Shown: positions 32,269 to 40,989, numbered from the stretch's first letter. The stretch: DNA of 44,427 nt from an uncultured Clostridia bacterium (GCA_947599825.1 CANQFS010000008.1:1-44427); one strand, 5' to 3'. Numbers and translations are program-made. Notes: a model not told the origin generated them from the letters alone.

Positions 32269-33897
32269 TTAAAAAATAACTAGTTTTTTATTTAGTTCTT
32301 GCAAAGTTGTTATTCCTGCTAGTACTTTGTTTAAGCCATCTATAACAAGTGGTTTATAGCTTCCTTCTAATGCCTTATTCCTAATTTCTATACTAGAAGC
32401 ATTATCTACTATTAATTGTTTTATGGTATCATCTATTACTAGTACTTCATAAATAGCAACTCTATCATAATAGCCTGTATGATGACATCTTTCACAGCCT
32501 ACTGCTTCATAAGTTGTTTTATCTGTAAAATCTAGTGTAGTATGATATTGCTCTGCAATATGATTCATTATTTGTTTTTCTTCTTCAGTGAATTCTCTTT
32601 TTTTGCTACAATATGGACATACTTTTCTTACTAGACGTTGTGAAATTGATGTTGCAAGTGTGCTTGCTATGTCATAGTTTGAAATTCCCATTTTTCTTAA
32701 TCTTGTAATAACTTCTACACTGTTAATGGTATGTATGGTAGATAATACGTAGTGTCCTGTTTGTCCAGATTGCATTGCTATTTCTGCTGTTTCTCTATCA
32801 CGAATTTCTCCTACTAGTATAATGTCTGGGTCTTGTCTTAAAACTGTTCTTAATGAATCTGAAAATGATGTTTTTGTATCAATTTCTACTTGGTTTAAAC
32901 CTGTAATACGAATTTCTACTGGATCTTCGATTGTTGTAATATTAATACTTGGCTTATTTAGCATATCTATAACACTATATAACGTAGTGGTTTTTCCTTC
33001 TCCTGTAGGTGCTGCAATAATGGTAATACTATTTTTCTTATCAAAGCTGTCTTTTAATAGTTTTTCATCTCTTGGAAAGCCTAAGTCAAAAATTTTCTTG
33101 ATTCCAGCATTCTTTTTCAATAATCTTAATACAAATTTTTCTCCATATACATTTTTTTGTGAAGATACACGAATGTTATAGTCTGGATACTCTAAAATTC
33201 TACCATCTTGTGATTCTTGTTTTTCTTGGTGCATATTTGAAATAGCTTTTAATCTTCCTATAATTTGTGGTTGTTTCTCTTGTTCTATTTCTACTGCTGT
33301 AATAAGCTCTCCATCTATACGATAACGAACTCTTAATTTGTCTTCCATTGGTTCAAAGTGAATATCACTTGCTCTTTTTTCCATACCAGTTTTTATTATT
33401 GAATCTACTAAGCCTGTGATATCTCGATTTGTATCAATATTTTCTGAAACTACTCCCTCTAAAGAGTTTAAAATTTCATCTATATTACTTTCAAATGTAA
33501 TATATTTATCCATAACAAGACCTTTGTTTAATAATAAAAGTCTTATAGTATCTACTGCTCTTGGCTTAGTAGTATCTGCAAAACATACTTTTATTCTTCC
33601 GTTTTCAATTTCAAATGGAATTGCTTTATTCTTTTTTGCAATGTCTAAAGATACATATTCTGAAACATCTACTGTAATATCTTCTTCTGTTAATAAAATT
33701 GTTTTTTCTCCTAAAATTTCTCCTATAGCTGAAATTAGCGCGTTGTCATTGCATAAATGTAAAATATGTAAAATATCTCCTAATTTTTTTTCAGGATGTT
33801 CTCTTTGATATTCTAAGGCTGATTGAATATCTTCTTCACTAATAATTCTCCTTTTTGCAAGTTCAATTCCCATTGGTTGTGTTTGTCTTAGCGCCAT
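32269..33897 (-). CDS. pilB: Pilus extension ATPase PilB
   Basis: Powers pilin polymerisation. Residues 1-140 form an MshEN-like N-terminal domain (ELAKRRIISEEDIQSAL, then LGDIL). Walker A is APTGEGKTTT (296-305; first Gly replaced by Ala), the Asp box is TIEDPVE, Walker B is LRQDPDIILVGEIRDRET, the His box is GHYVLSTIHT, and a zinc motif is formed by CPYC (427/430) and CERC (468/471). The tetra-Cys motif separates it from PilT. Length is 542 aa. ATG follows GGGAG. Confidence 0.95.
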   Translation of the reverse strand: MALRQTQPMGIELAKRRIISEEDIQSALEYQREHPEKKLGDILHILHLCNDNALISAIGEILGEKTILLTEEDITVDVSEYVSLDIAKKNKAIPFEIENGRIKVCFADTTKPRAVDTIRLLLLNKGLVMDKYITFESNIDEILNSLEGVVSENIDTNRDITGLVDSIIKTGMEKRASDIHFEPMEDKLRVRYRIDGELITAVEIEQEKQPQIIGRLKAISNMHQEKQESQDGRILEYPDYNIRVSSQKNVYGEKFVLRLLKKNAGIKKIFDLGFPRDEKLLKDSFDKKNSITIIAAPTGEGKTTTLYSVIDMLNKPSINITTIEDPVEIRITGLNQVEIDTKTSFSDSLRTVLRQDPDIILVGEIRDRETAEIAMQSGQTGHYVLSTIHTINSVEVITRLRKMGISNYDIASTLATSISQRLVRKVCPYCSKKREFTEEEKQIMNHIAEQYHTTLDFTDKTTYEAVGCERCHHTGYYDRVAIYEVLVIDDTIKQLIVDNASSIEIRNKALEGSYKPLVIDGLNKVLAGITTLQELNKKLVIF

Positions 33898-33983
33898 ATC
33901 ATCTTCTCCCTTCTTTTGTACTCTAAATCTATTATACTATATTCTTTTAACTTTCTATAGTACTTTTAGAAAATTACATAAAA

Positions 33984-34427
33984 TTACCAATATCTTAATA
34001 CATATTCGTTTTGTATTTCAAAAAGTTTTGAACTTCTAATTGCTAGATGCACTTTTATTAAATTTTTTATAGTGTTATTTTGTTTTTCCTCTGTTTTTGT
34101 AAATTTGCAGTAGGTAATATTTGTGCATATTTTTACTTTATTGCGGTAAATACTACTGTCTGGTGCTTCATAATAGGTATATACTGTGCCGTCTTCAAAT
34201 ATAATTTGATGATTTGTTACTTCATAAGTATTATTGTTCTTTTTTGCATCTTCAATAAAATACATATTGAATTTATTAAATTCTGATATATATTTTCCAC
34301 TTTCTGTGATATATTTCGTATTACTAAAGAACATATCACTTATTACTGCTAACATTGAAATAGCAAATATTAATAATATCATATATATAATTAAAGAGGT
34401 TAGTGTTATTCCTTTTTCTTGTTTCAC
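33984..34427 (-). CDS. Minor prepilin, 147 aa
   Basis: KQEKG|ITLTSLIIYMILLIFAISML is a class III leader plus helix; position +5 of the mature protein is Ser. The remainder is a soluble domain with beta-strand character (QIIFEDGTVYTYYEAP) and two Cys. The PilW/ComGF-like position suggests a minor pilin that primes assembly. The start codon is GTG, 7 bp after GGAG. It lies 86 bp before pilB and 15 bp after the other minor pilin. Confidence 0.82.
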   Translation of the reverse strand: MKQEKGITLTSLIIYMILLIFAISMLAVISDMFFSNTKYITESGKYISEFNKFNMYFIEDAKKNNNTYEVTNHQIIFEDGTVYTYYEAPDSSIYRNKVKICTNITYCKFTKTEEKQNNTIKNLIKVHLAIRSSKLFEIQNEYVLRYW

Positions 34428-34442
34428 TAAAAGTCTCCTTTT

Positions 34443-34853
34443 CTACACTTCTTTTATTTTTAATTTTTGAATAGTGTAAACTCTTGATTTTCCTAAAAAT
34501 TGATAATTTATTGTAATTTTAAGAATTTTTATGATGTCTTGTTTACTACTATCATTTTCGTTATAGTTCTTTACTTCTATATTGGCTGAAAAGTTTTCTG
34601 GTAATGAATAAGTGTTGTTAATATCTTGATTTAAGCTTTCTTGTACTTCTTCATATAACATTTTATCTGTACTTTCTGCTATTTTTACAGCATAATGTAT
34701 TGCCATTGCATTTGATCTAATTTCTGCTGTATATGAGGCAAGTTCATAGTACAAAGAACCTATAGTGCCTGCAAATAAGCATAAAATTAATATAGCTATA
34801 GCAACATCTGCCATTGATATTCCCTTATTTTCTCTACATTTTTTTAGTTTCAT
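34443..34853 (-). CDS. Minor prepilin, PilV-like, 136 aa
   Basis: RENKG|ISMADVAIAILILCLFAGTIG is a prepilin leader; here +5 is Asp, the only acidic +5 residue among the five prepilins of this window. The C-terminal half is beta-rich (FSANIEVKNY, then KITINYQFLGKSRVYTI). ATG 34853 follows AGGTGG and lies 1 bp after the pilD stop, implying coupling. The frame extends to 34871 but that part overlaps pilD. Confidence 0.82.
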   Translation of the reverse strand: MKLKKCRENKGISMADVAIAILILCLFAGTIGSLYYELASYTAEIRSNAMAIHYAVKIAESTDKMLYEEVQESLNQDINNTYSLPENFSANIEVKNYNENDSSKQDIIKILKITINYQFLGKSRVYTIQKLKIKEV

Positions 34854-34854
34854 T

Positions 34855-35661
34855 CTACCACCTACAAGCAACCCAATTGATTACAATTATTGTGATAATA
34901 TTAAAAGTTGTTAAATAAAAACCAATTGGTATTTTTTTTGAATAAGATGTTTTATTATTTTGCCTAAATTTTGTTAATATATTCTTTATACCAATAGCTA
35001 CTAAGGTTAAGAAAACAGTTATTATATAGCCTATTGGATATGAAAAAATTGCCATAATTATACTTAATTCTAATATTTCTACTACATATGGACATTCTAT
35101 TTTCTTTTTCAAATATTTATTGTCAATTATCATTAACGTAATAAGCAATAATAAGGATATAACATATCTATGTATATTAGCTTTTTCTACTATATATAGA
35201 TAAATCATATACCCTGTTATAAGAATTGTTTCATATAAAATAACGGATTTTTGAATTGTGAATCTTTCTTTGTCAATTCCTGCTATTATTATTAATCCAG
35301 CAAAATATAATAAACCTACTAATAAGTAAACTAATTTGCTAGTTTCTAATGTTGCTACTGTTTCGAATGAGAAATTAAGTGACATGGCAAATAGTAGAAA
35401 TATTGTACCTGTTAATATTTCTAATAATAGATAACGAATCCTAATTTTTTCTTTGCAATAACGACATTTTCCTCTTAATGCCAAATAGCTAAGAATAGGT
35501 ATCATATCCCAAAAGCCAAGTTTGTGATTACAGTTTGGGCAGTAAGAACGTTTATGTGTAATGTCTTGGTGCAAAGGAAGTCTATATACTGCTAAAGTAA
35601 AAAAGCTTCCAAATAGGGTTCCAATGCAAAAAATTAAAAAATAAAAAATAATTTGTTCCAT
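34855..35661 (-). CDS. pilD: Prepilin peptidase / N-methyltransferase PilD
   Basis: Membrane aspartic protease that cleaves prepilin leaders after Gly and methylates the new N-terminus. The N-terminal domain has FGSFFTLAVYRLP and two Cys pairs (C41/C44 and C66/C69), so the methyltransferase zinc site is kept. The first catalytic Asp is D130 in GIDKERFTIQ. The second, normally in GxGD, is best matched by D180 in LMIIDNKYLKKK, where both glycines are lost. About seven membrane helices are visible. ATG follows a GGAAAG-type site. It starts after the terminator that follows pilA. Confidence 0.88.
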   Translation of the reverse strand: MEQIIFYFLIFCIGTLFGSFFTLAVYRLPLHQDITHKRSYCPNCNHKLGFWDMIPILSYLALRGKCRYCKEKIRIRYLLLEILTGTIFLLFAMSLNFSFETVATLETSKLVYLLVGLLYFAGLIIIAGIDKERFTIQKSVILYETILITGYMIYLYIVEKANIHRYVISLLLLITLMIIDNKYLKKKIECPYVVEILELSIIMAIFSYPIGYIITVFLTLVAIGIKNILTKFRQNNKTSYSKKIPIGFYLTTFNIITIIVINWVACRW

Positions 35662-35682
35662 TTTCTTTCCATGCTATTTAAA

Positions 35683-35719
35683 AAATTAGAGGTTACCTAA
35701 ATACAAAATTGGTAACCTC
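35683..35719 (-). terminator. Leaky terminator between pilA and pilD
   Basis: GAGGTTACC pairs with GGTAACCTC (9 bp, 13-nt loop), followed on the minus strand by TAATTTTTTAA. Its position would give abundant pilA mRNA and lower expression of pilD and downstream genes by read-through. Confidence 0.75.
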
Positions 35720-35748
35720 ATATTTAGTTATAAAAAATAATTTTTTAA

Positions 35749-35976
35749 CTATTCTTGTGTTTTCCAACCTTCGTTGTTTACATATCCAACAACGTTAGCT
35801 GTTTGAGCTGATTCTTCATTAGCTGCTACTGCATAGTTTTCTGCACCTTGTCTTGCTTTATTGAATAATCCATTCTCTCCTAATACTAAAGAAATAGATA
35901 TTCCAGCTAAGATGATAAGTACTATGATAGTGATTACTAATGCTACTAATGTAATACCTTTTTGTCCTTTTAACAT
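35749..35976 (-). CDS. pilA: Major type IV pilin, 75 aa
   Basis: LKGQKG|ITLVALVITIIVLIILAG is the leader and polymerisation helix, with cleavage expected after Gly7, leaving a 68-aa mature pilin. LGENGLFNKARQGAENYAVA continues the helix. Only about 25 residues (YVNNEGWKTQE at the end) remain for a head domain, so this is a minimal pilin. Position +5 is Ala instead of Glu. ATG follows AAGGAGGAG, the strongest ribosome site of the operon. The terminator just downstream supports its role as the highly expressed subunit. Confidence 0.88.
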   Translation of the reverse strand: MLKGQKGITLVALVITIIVLIILAGISISLVLGENGLFNKARQGAENYAVAANEESAQTANVVGYVNNEGWKTQE

Positions 35977-36039
35977 AAAAAACTCCTCCTTATATATTTT
36001 TTGTATATATTTATTTTATAAATATAACCTAAATTATAA

Positions 36040-36465
36040 TTATTTTAGTCCTGTTTTTGGGCTACTTGGTGTACTTCCCGTGTTTCCTGTGTTTTGATTG
36101 TTTCCTGCTTGTCCACCTGATGGATTATTATTTGATGTGCCAGTTCCTACTGCTGTAGTACCTGCATCATTTTCTATTGTTGTTGCAAATGGATTTTCTT
36201 TGCTTGGGTCATACGTTTTATCTTTTTGATATATATTTAAGTCTGCTCCTTCTATTACATATACTCTATTTTGTAATTGTATACCATTGTCTATTGTTTC
36301 TTCTTCTAATGCATTTTGTACGCTTTCTGGTGTGGTATATGCAATTTTGTTTGGAACTACTTTACTAATTGGGTTATCATCATAGAATAATACACTTAGT
36401 AATAAGATGATAACAGCACATAGTAATAAAATGATAATCATTTCTTTTAATATTGTTTTAATCAT
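36040..36465 (-). CDS. Single-TM pilus-operon protein, 141 aa
   Basis: Residues 8-28 are one membrane helix (MIIILLLCAVIILLLSVLF); a short extracytoplasmic domain follows (about 35-95). The last 40 residues are a disordered Gly/Asn/Thr/Ser tail (NNNPSGGQAGNNQNTGNTG). It sits where pilP would be in pilMNOP clusters, but I see no PilP sequence similarity or lipobox. It lies 16 bp after pilO; ATG follows AAAGGAG. Probably part of the alignment subcomplex. Confidence 0.7.
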   Translation of the reverse strand: MIKTILKEMIIILLLCAVIILLLSVLFYDDNPISKVVPNKIAYTTPESVQNALEEETIDNGIQLQNRVYVIEGADLNIYQKDKTYDPSKENPFATTIENDAGTTAVGTGTSNNNPSGGQAGNNQNTGNTGSTPSSPKTGLK

Positions 36466-36481
36466 TTTTTACTCCTTTACT

Positions 36482-37180
36482 TTAGTCTTCATTTGTATTG
36501 GTATCTTCTTGAGTATTGGTAGATTGTTCTGTATTTGTTGTATTTGTTGTGTCTGTCGTGTTTGTTGTACTTGTTGCATTTACTGATTGTGTTGAAGTAT
36601 TTCCTTGTACTGCTATATTTTTAACTGTAAATGTTCCTTGTAATATTTCTCCTTGATAAGGTAATAGTTTGAAGTTTTGAATTCTAAAGTTTAAATCTGT
36701 GTCGTTTTCAATGGCATAAATAAAGTTTGTAATTGCTATATATGAACCATTTACTGTAAATTTTATATCATTTACGCCATTAGTACCTGTACTACTTGAA
36801 ACAATTTCAAATGTTAGTAGAACTCCTTGCTTTCTAGCATGTGTTCCTAAAGTTGTCCATAAAAATTCAATAGTATAACTTTTTTGTTCCATTGCTTCTA
36901 AGATTTCTTGGTCTGTACTTACATTTGTATATTTTAAATATTCTTCTTCTGCTTCTTTTAAATGTTGTTCTGCCTTTGTTAGTTCTGTTCTTTTTGCTGG
37001 ATAGTCAACATCAATCATTGAGTTGGCTTCTTCAATTTTAGTGTTCAATTCTTGTGCTTTTTGTTCTATTTGCTCTATACTTAAAATTTGAACATTTCCT
37101 AATTGAATTCCATTTCTTAAGGCTACATAGCCTAGAGCAAGAAATAAAATAATAATAATACTTAATAATATCTTTCTCAT
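36482..37180 (-). CDS. pilO: Pilus assembly protein PilO
   Basis: N-terminal TM helix (ILLSIIIILFLALGYVAL), coiled coil (about 35-95), then a ferredoxin-like domain (FTVNGSYIAITNFIYAIEND, and FRIQNFKLLPYQG), the usual PilO arrangement. The last 40 residues are a Thr/Asn-rich tail (TSTTNTTDTTNTTNTEQ) not typical of PilO. ATG overlaps the pilMN stop by 4 bp (ATGA), which indicates translational coupling. In other species PilN and PilO form a dimer that links motor and envelope. Confidence 0.85.
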   Translation of the reverse strand: MRKILLSIIIILFLALGYVALRNGIQLGNVQILSIEQIEQKAQELNTKIEEANSMIDVDYPAKRTELTKAEQHLKEAEEEYLKYTNVSTDQEILEAMEQKSYTIEFLWTTLGTHARKQGVLLTFEIVSSSTGTNGVNDIKFTVNGSYIAITNFIYAIENDTDLNFRIQNFKLLPYQGEILQGTFTVKNIAVQGNTSTQSVNATSTTNTTDTTNTTNTEQSTNTQEDTNTNED

Positions 37181-38829
37181 GGCAAGTCTCCTTCTATTAC
37201 AACTTTTACTATACCACTTTGTTTTACTCCAGAAGTAGAAACTACTGTGCTAGGGCTTAGAATTCCATCAACAATTAATTTGCTTTTGAAAAATCCTAAT
37301 AAATCATATTCTTTAGATTGTGCTTGAATAACAATATGTGAAGACGAGGTATTTTCTATTGAGGTTAAAGTAACTCCTTTTGGAATAACATTCATTATTC
37401 TTGTTAGTAATAGTGGAATTACATTTTTTGTTCTTAACTTTTGTTGTGCTTCATTACTATAATTTTTAAGATTTTCTGTCATTGTTTCATAATTAGTTGC
37501 TTTACTATTTAATGCTTGCACATCTTTATCTGCTAAATTTATTTGTTCTCTAGTGTCTTCTTTTAGAAGTTCTACTTCTGCTATTTTATTATCTGTTTGT
37601 ACTTTCAAAAAAGTTACCATTGCAAAATAGATAATCAAAAATGCTACAATTCCTGATGTTAATCTTAATAGCCATTTTTCTGTATTGTCCCATTTTGCTT
37701 TTAAGTCAAATGATAAATTTAAAGAAGAAAAGATACTTTTTGTTTTCTTCTTTGAACTGCTATTTTTGCCTTTTTTACTATTTCCGTCCATTTTCAACCA
37801 GTCTGGCATTTGGTCTGCTAATGTTTGCTTTTTAAAGTTTATAGTTTTGATTCCATAGCCTAAACCTTGCATAGCAAGTGCTATAGCAGAGTTTACTTCA
37901 ATATAGTCTTTCATATTGATTTTTATATTGTCTGGTACAAAATATGGTTTCAATATTTCACATTTAATACTTGGAAAATATTCTTGAAAGTATAAATCTA
38001 CATTACTAATGATACTTCCTGTTCCTGTAATATAAATTTTATCTATATGTCCCAATGTAGAATTTTCTACTAATGTTTTTGTTTTTTGTACAATTTGATA
38101 TAATGTAGGCATTATATCTTCTAGATATAAATTTTCATCTTCTTGTCCAAGTTCTTTTCCTTCCATAGTATAAATAGTAGTATTTTTACAAATTTCATAA
38201 GCTTTAGCATAAGAATTTTCTTTTGCATTAATGTTGTCTAAAATAATGTCCATTCCTTCTTCTAATTTATCTACTTGATAAATTTTTTCTTCTACCATGG
38301 TAGTAATGCTTGTTTTTTCTTCAATATTAACAATAAGAGAGTTTTCTTTTGCTTTTATATCTGCTAAATTAGGAATTGCCATAGCAAGTGGTGCCATACA
38401 AGAAATAGAATTTCCTTCAAATTCTTGCATTTTTCGATTAATTTCTACTTTATTTACAGAGATGTAAATTGCTTTTATTTTTTCGTTATTTTGCATGTCT
38501 GGTACTAAAGCATAACGTGTTTCTAGTGCATTTCTGTTGTAGCCTTTATCAAAGCAATATGAATCGAACTCTGTTTCTATTGCTTTTTTTAAGTCATTTC
38601 TATTAAGTAGGTTGAAAAAGTAGAAATACTGATAAGTTTCTTCTGATAAGTTAATGCTAATTGGTATTTTATAGCTAAATGTTTCAGAAATAATTTGATT
38701 AATTGCTTCGCCAATTTTATCATAAAATTTCACACCAAAAGATTCTACTTTTAGTAAGTCACGTTCTTTAGTTACTTTTGCATATTTAATTAAATTGTTT
38801 TCAATATATAAACCTAAACAACTTGGCAT
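37177..38829 (-). CDS. pilMN: PilM-PilN fusion protein, 550 aa
   Basis: Residues 1-335 are PilM, an actin-like cytoplasmic protein (GLYIENNLIKYAKVTK, then IDKIYITGTGSIISNVD). Residues 340-372 are a Lys/Ser-rich linker (GNSKKGKNSSSKKKTK). Residues 386-409 are a membrane helix (WLLRLTSGIVAFLIIYFAMV), followed by a coiled coil and a PilN-like domain (RIMNVIPKGVTLTSIENTSS). PilM normally binds the short cytoplasmic N-terminus of PilN; here the two are one chain. ATG follows AAGGAG. It is the first gene of the pil operon. Confidence 0.9.
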   Translation of the reverse strand: MPSCLGLYIENNLIKYAKVTKERDLLKVESFGVKFYDKIGEAINQIISETFSYKIPISINLSEETYQYFYFFNLLNRNDLKKAIETEFDSYCFDKGYNRNALETRYALVPDMQNNEKIKAIYISVNKVEINRKMQEFEGNSISCMAPLAMAIPNLADIKAKENSLIVNIEEKTSITTMVEEKIYQVDKLEEGMDIILDNINAKENSYAKAYEICKNTTIYTMEGKELGQEDENLYLEDIMPTLYQIVQKTKTLVENSTLGHIDKIYITGTGSIISNVDLYFQEYFPSIKCEILKPYFVPDNIKINMKDYIEVNSAIALAMQGLGYGIKTINFKKQTLADQMPDWLKMDGNSKKGKNSSSKKKTKSIFSSLNLSFDLKAKWDNTEKWLLRLTSGIVAFLIIYFAMVTFLKVQTDNKIAEVELLKEDTREQINLADKDVQALNSKATNYETMTENLKNYSNEAQQKLRTKNVIPLLLTRIMNVIPKGVTLTSIENTSSSHIVIQAQSKEYDLLGFFKSKLIVDGILSPSTVVSTSGVKQSGIVKVVIEGDLP

Positions 38830-38963
38830 GATAACTCCTTCTTTTGTTTTTTTGAAAATTTATATTATTATAGTTTGCAAAAAAATACAAAAAATACTTT
38901 TCTTTTTTTATTTTATTTTTCATATTTTTCCTTTTTTTAGCATATTATGATAAATTTGTCTTT

Positions 38964-38991
38964 ATTTTATCCTTTTTTTATTGAAAGTCAA
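38964..38991 (-). promoter_or_regulatory. pil operon promoter
   Basis: Minus strand -35 TTGACT (38986-38991), 16-bp spacer, -10 TAAAAT (38964-38969). The surrounding AAACTATTGACT matches the upstream sequence of the first orphan pilin's promoter at 1331-1342. Confidence 0.6.
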
Positions 38992-39109
38992 TAGTTTTAA
39001 TATACTTGTAATTTAAATGTAATATTTTTGTAATATTTTATAATTTTTTTATTTTTATCTAATTTTTCAAAGAATTATTCAAAATTTTGCACTTATTTTT
39101 TAGTTGTAA

Positions 39110-39162
39110 AAAATTAAGCCATAGATTTTCTTTTAGATAAATTTTTAAGAAAATCTATGGCT
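39110..39162 (-). terminator. Terminator of the ppa-uppP operon
   Basis: AGCCATAGATTTTCTT (39117-39132) pairs perfectly with AAGAAAATCTATGGCT (39147-39162), followed on the minus strand by AATTTTTTAC. Confidence 0.85.
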
Positions 39163-39175
39163 CGATATATTTAGC

Positions 39176-40003
39176 TTATCTTATAAAACATATTGCTATA
39201 ATAATAATTCCCAATATTACACGATAAATGGCAAATATTTTAAAGCTTCCTTTTTTTAGATAATTTAGTAAAAATTTTATTACAAAAAGTCCTACTAAAA
39301 AGCTTGTAATAACACCTATTAGAAATGGCAAATCGAAGACAAAATGTTTCATTTCATATAGTGCAGCTGCTGCTACAATTGGCGTAGATAATAGAAAAGA
39401 GTATTTTGCAACTGACTCTCTATCAATTTGCAACTTTCTTCCTACTGTCATTGTGATTCCTGATCTTGAAACGCCTGGAAATGCAGCTGCAAGCGCTTGC
39501 GAAATTGAAATTAAAATTGATTGTTTTAATGTAATATCTTTGTAAGATATTTTTGATTTTGCTTTTTTATCTACTACATATAATAGAATTCCCATTACAA
39601 TTAATGCAATTGCAATTAATATCATTTCTACTGATATTATTTCTACGTGAAATACACTGGATAATCCTTCTATTATTTTTTCTGATATTTTGTCTAATAC
39701 TAAGCTTAAAATACCTGCTGGAATTGTGGCAATAACAATATACCAAAAAATTTTTCCTTCTGTTGATTTTTCTTTTTTTACTACTTGTTTGTAGCCACCT
39801 TTAATTAAGGCAACCCAATCTTTGAAGAAAAATACTAAAATTGAAAATAGAGTTCCAATATGTAATGCAACATCAAATGATGGTGTTAGTTCTCCCCACT
39901 GAAATAACCATGGAAATAAATTTAAATGGGCAGAACTAGAAATTGGTAATAGTTCTGTTAGTCCTTGTACGATTCCTAATATAATGGCTTGTGTAATATT
40001 CAT
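39176..40003 (-). CDS. uppP: Undecaprenyl-diphosphatase UppP (BacA)
   Basis: Integral membrane phosphatase that recycles undecaprenyl-PP for peptidoglycan synthesis and gives bacitracin tolerance. Signatures are GIVQGLTELLPISSSAHL with the catalytic Glu and FPGVSRSGITMTVGR with the Arg motif. About eight hydrophobic helices are present. The length is normal at 275 aa. ATG follows AGGAGG. It lies 25 bp after dpaA, the last gene of the operon. Confidence 0.96.
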   Translation of the reverse strand: MNITQAIILGIVQGLTELLPISSSAHLNLFPWLFQWGELTPSFDVALHIGTLFSILVFFFKDWVALIKGGYKQVVKKEKSTEGKIFWYIVIATIPAGILSLVLDKISEKIIEGLSSVFHVEIISVEMILIAIALIVMGILLYVVDKKAKSKISYKDITLKQSILISISQALAAAFPGVSRSGITMTVGRKLQIDRESVAKYSFLLSTPIVAAAALYEMKHFVFDLPFLIGVITSFLVGLFVIKFLLNYLKKGSFKIFAIYRVILGIIIIAICFIR

Positions 40004-40028
40004 TTTATTTTTCCTCCTATGTTCAAAT

Positions 40029-40910
40029 CTATTCTAACTCTTTTATAACATTAAAAATAGTATCTTTGATAAATTCTGCTGAAGTAAGTGGTGCTACTTT
40101 TCCAGGAAGAGCAAGTGCCCATATTGTTTTTATTCCTTGCCTTTTTGCTGCTTCTTGGTCTATTCCTCCAGGGGAAGATGCTAAATCTATAAGTACACAT
40201 TCTTTTTTTAGTTTGCTTAGTTCTTCATTTTTTAATATCATTGCTGGTACTGTGTTCATGATGATATCAAATTTTTCTAAATTTTCTTGTAATTCATTTA
40301 GTAAAATTGGTTTGTAGCCATATACTTTAATCCAAGCGAAATCTTCTTCTTTTCGCGCTTCTACAAAAACGTTCGCGCCTATGCCTTTTAGCATGTAAGC
40401 TACTGCTTTTCCTACTCTGCCATAGCCTAATATTAAAATATTGCTTCCATGTAATGTATGAATGGTTTCTTCCATAGCAATTTGAATAGCGCCTTCTGCT
40501 GTTGCAATAGTGTTTAGCACTACTAATTCTTCACGTTCTAAGATATCTATAATTTTTACATTTTGTTTTATTGCTTCATTTTTGTACTCTTTTTTTACAT
40601 TTCCTGTTAAAAATATTTTGTTTTTTAAAGGTTCCAATAGTTCTTGTAATGTTATTTGTGTGTCACTAAAAGGTGTATTTATTTGAATATTGTTGCTAGA
40701 TAGTGGAATAGGTCCTATAACAAATTCCGCTTCTTTTATTGTTTCATTTATAGAAGAACATGGTAAAATGTTTGATATTTTTTTTAAACTTTCTGCTTTT
40801 TCTAAAGCATACGTTTTTATAAAAAAATTTTCTTTTGTTAACATTTCTGCTAGTTTTACAATTCTTAGGTCTCCACCTATAATGGCAATATTTCTTACCA
40901 CTTGGTTCAC
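40029..40910 (-). CDS. dpaA: Dipicolinate synthase subunit A
   Basis: DpaA (SpoVFA) oxidises dihydroxy-tetrahydrodipicolinate to dipicolinic acid, the calcium chelator of spores. It has an N-terminal IAIIGGDLRIVKLAEML, a central NAD(P)-binding fold ILILGYGRVGKAVAYMLKG, and LIDLASSPGGIDQEAAKRQG with ALALPGKVAPLTSAEFI at the C-terminus, all family hallmarks. Length is 293 aa. The flavoprotein partner dpaB, normally adjacent, is not in this window; the neighbours are a TPR gene and uppP. The start used is ATG at 40910, with a GGAGAG-type SD. Confidence 0.9.
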   Translation of the reverse strand: MNQVVRNIAIIGGDLRIVKLAEMLTKENFFIKTYALEKAESLKKISNILPCSSINETIKEAEFVIGPIPLSSNNIQINTPFSDTQITLQELLEPLKNKIFLTGNVKKEYKNEAIKQNVKIIDILEREELVVLNTIATAEGAIQIAMEETIHTLHGSNILILGYGRVGKAVAYMLKGIGANVFVEARKEEDFAWIKVYGYKPILLNELQENLEKFDIIMNTVPAMILKNEELSKLKKECVLIDLASSPGGIDQEAAKRQGIKTIWALALPGKVAPLTSAEFIKDTIFNVIKELE

Positions 40911-40989
40911 TCTCCTTTTTTTCTTTTGTAATATTTTATTCTAGCATTTTTTTATTATTCTTTTATTATTGTTTTTGTTAATATTTTTA

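Larger units (their letters stand above)
38830..39175. other. 346-bp gap between the pil operon and uppP
   Basis: Very AT-rich and without an ORF. It contains the pil operon promoter and the uppP terminator; the predicted pil leader is about 128 nt. Confidence 0.6.
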
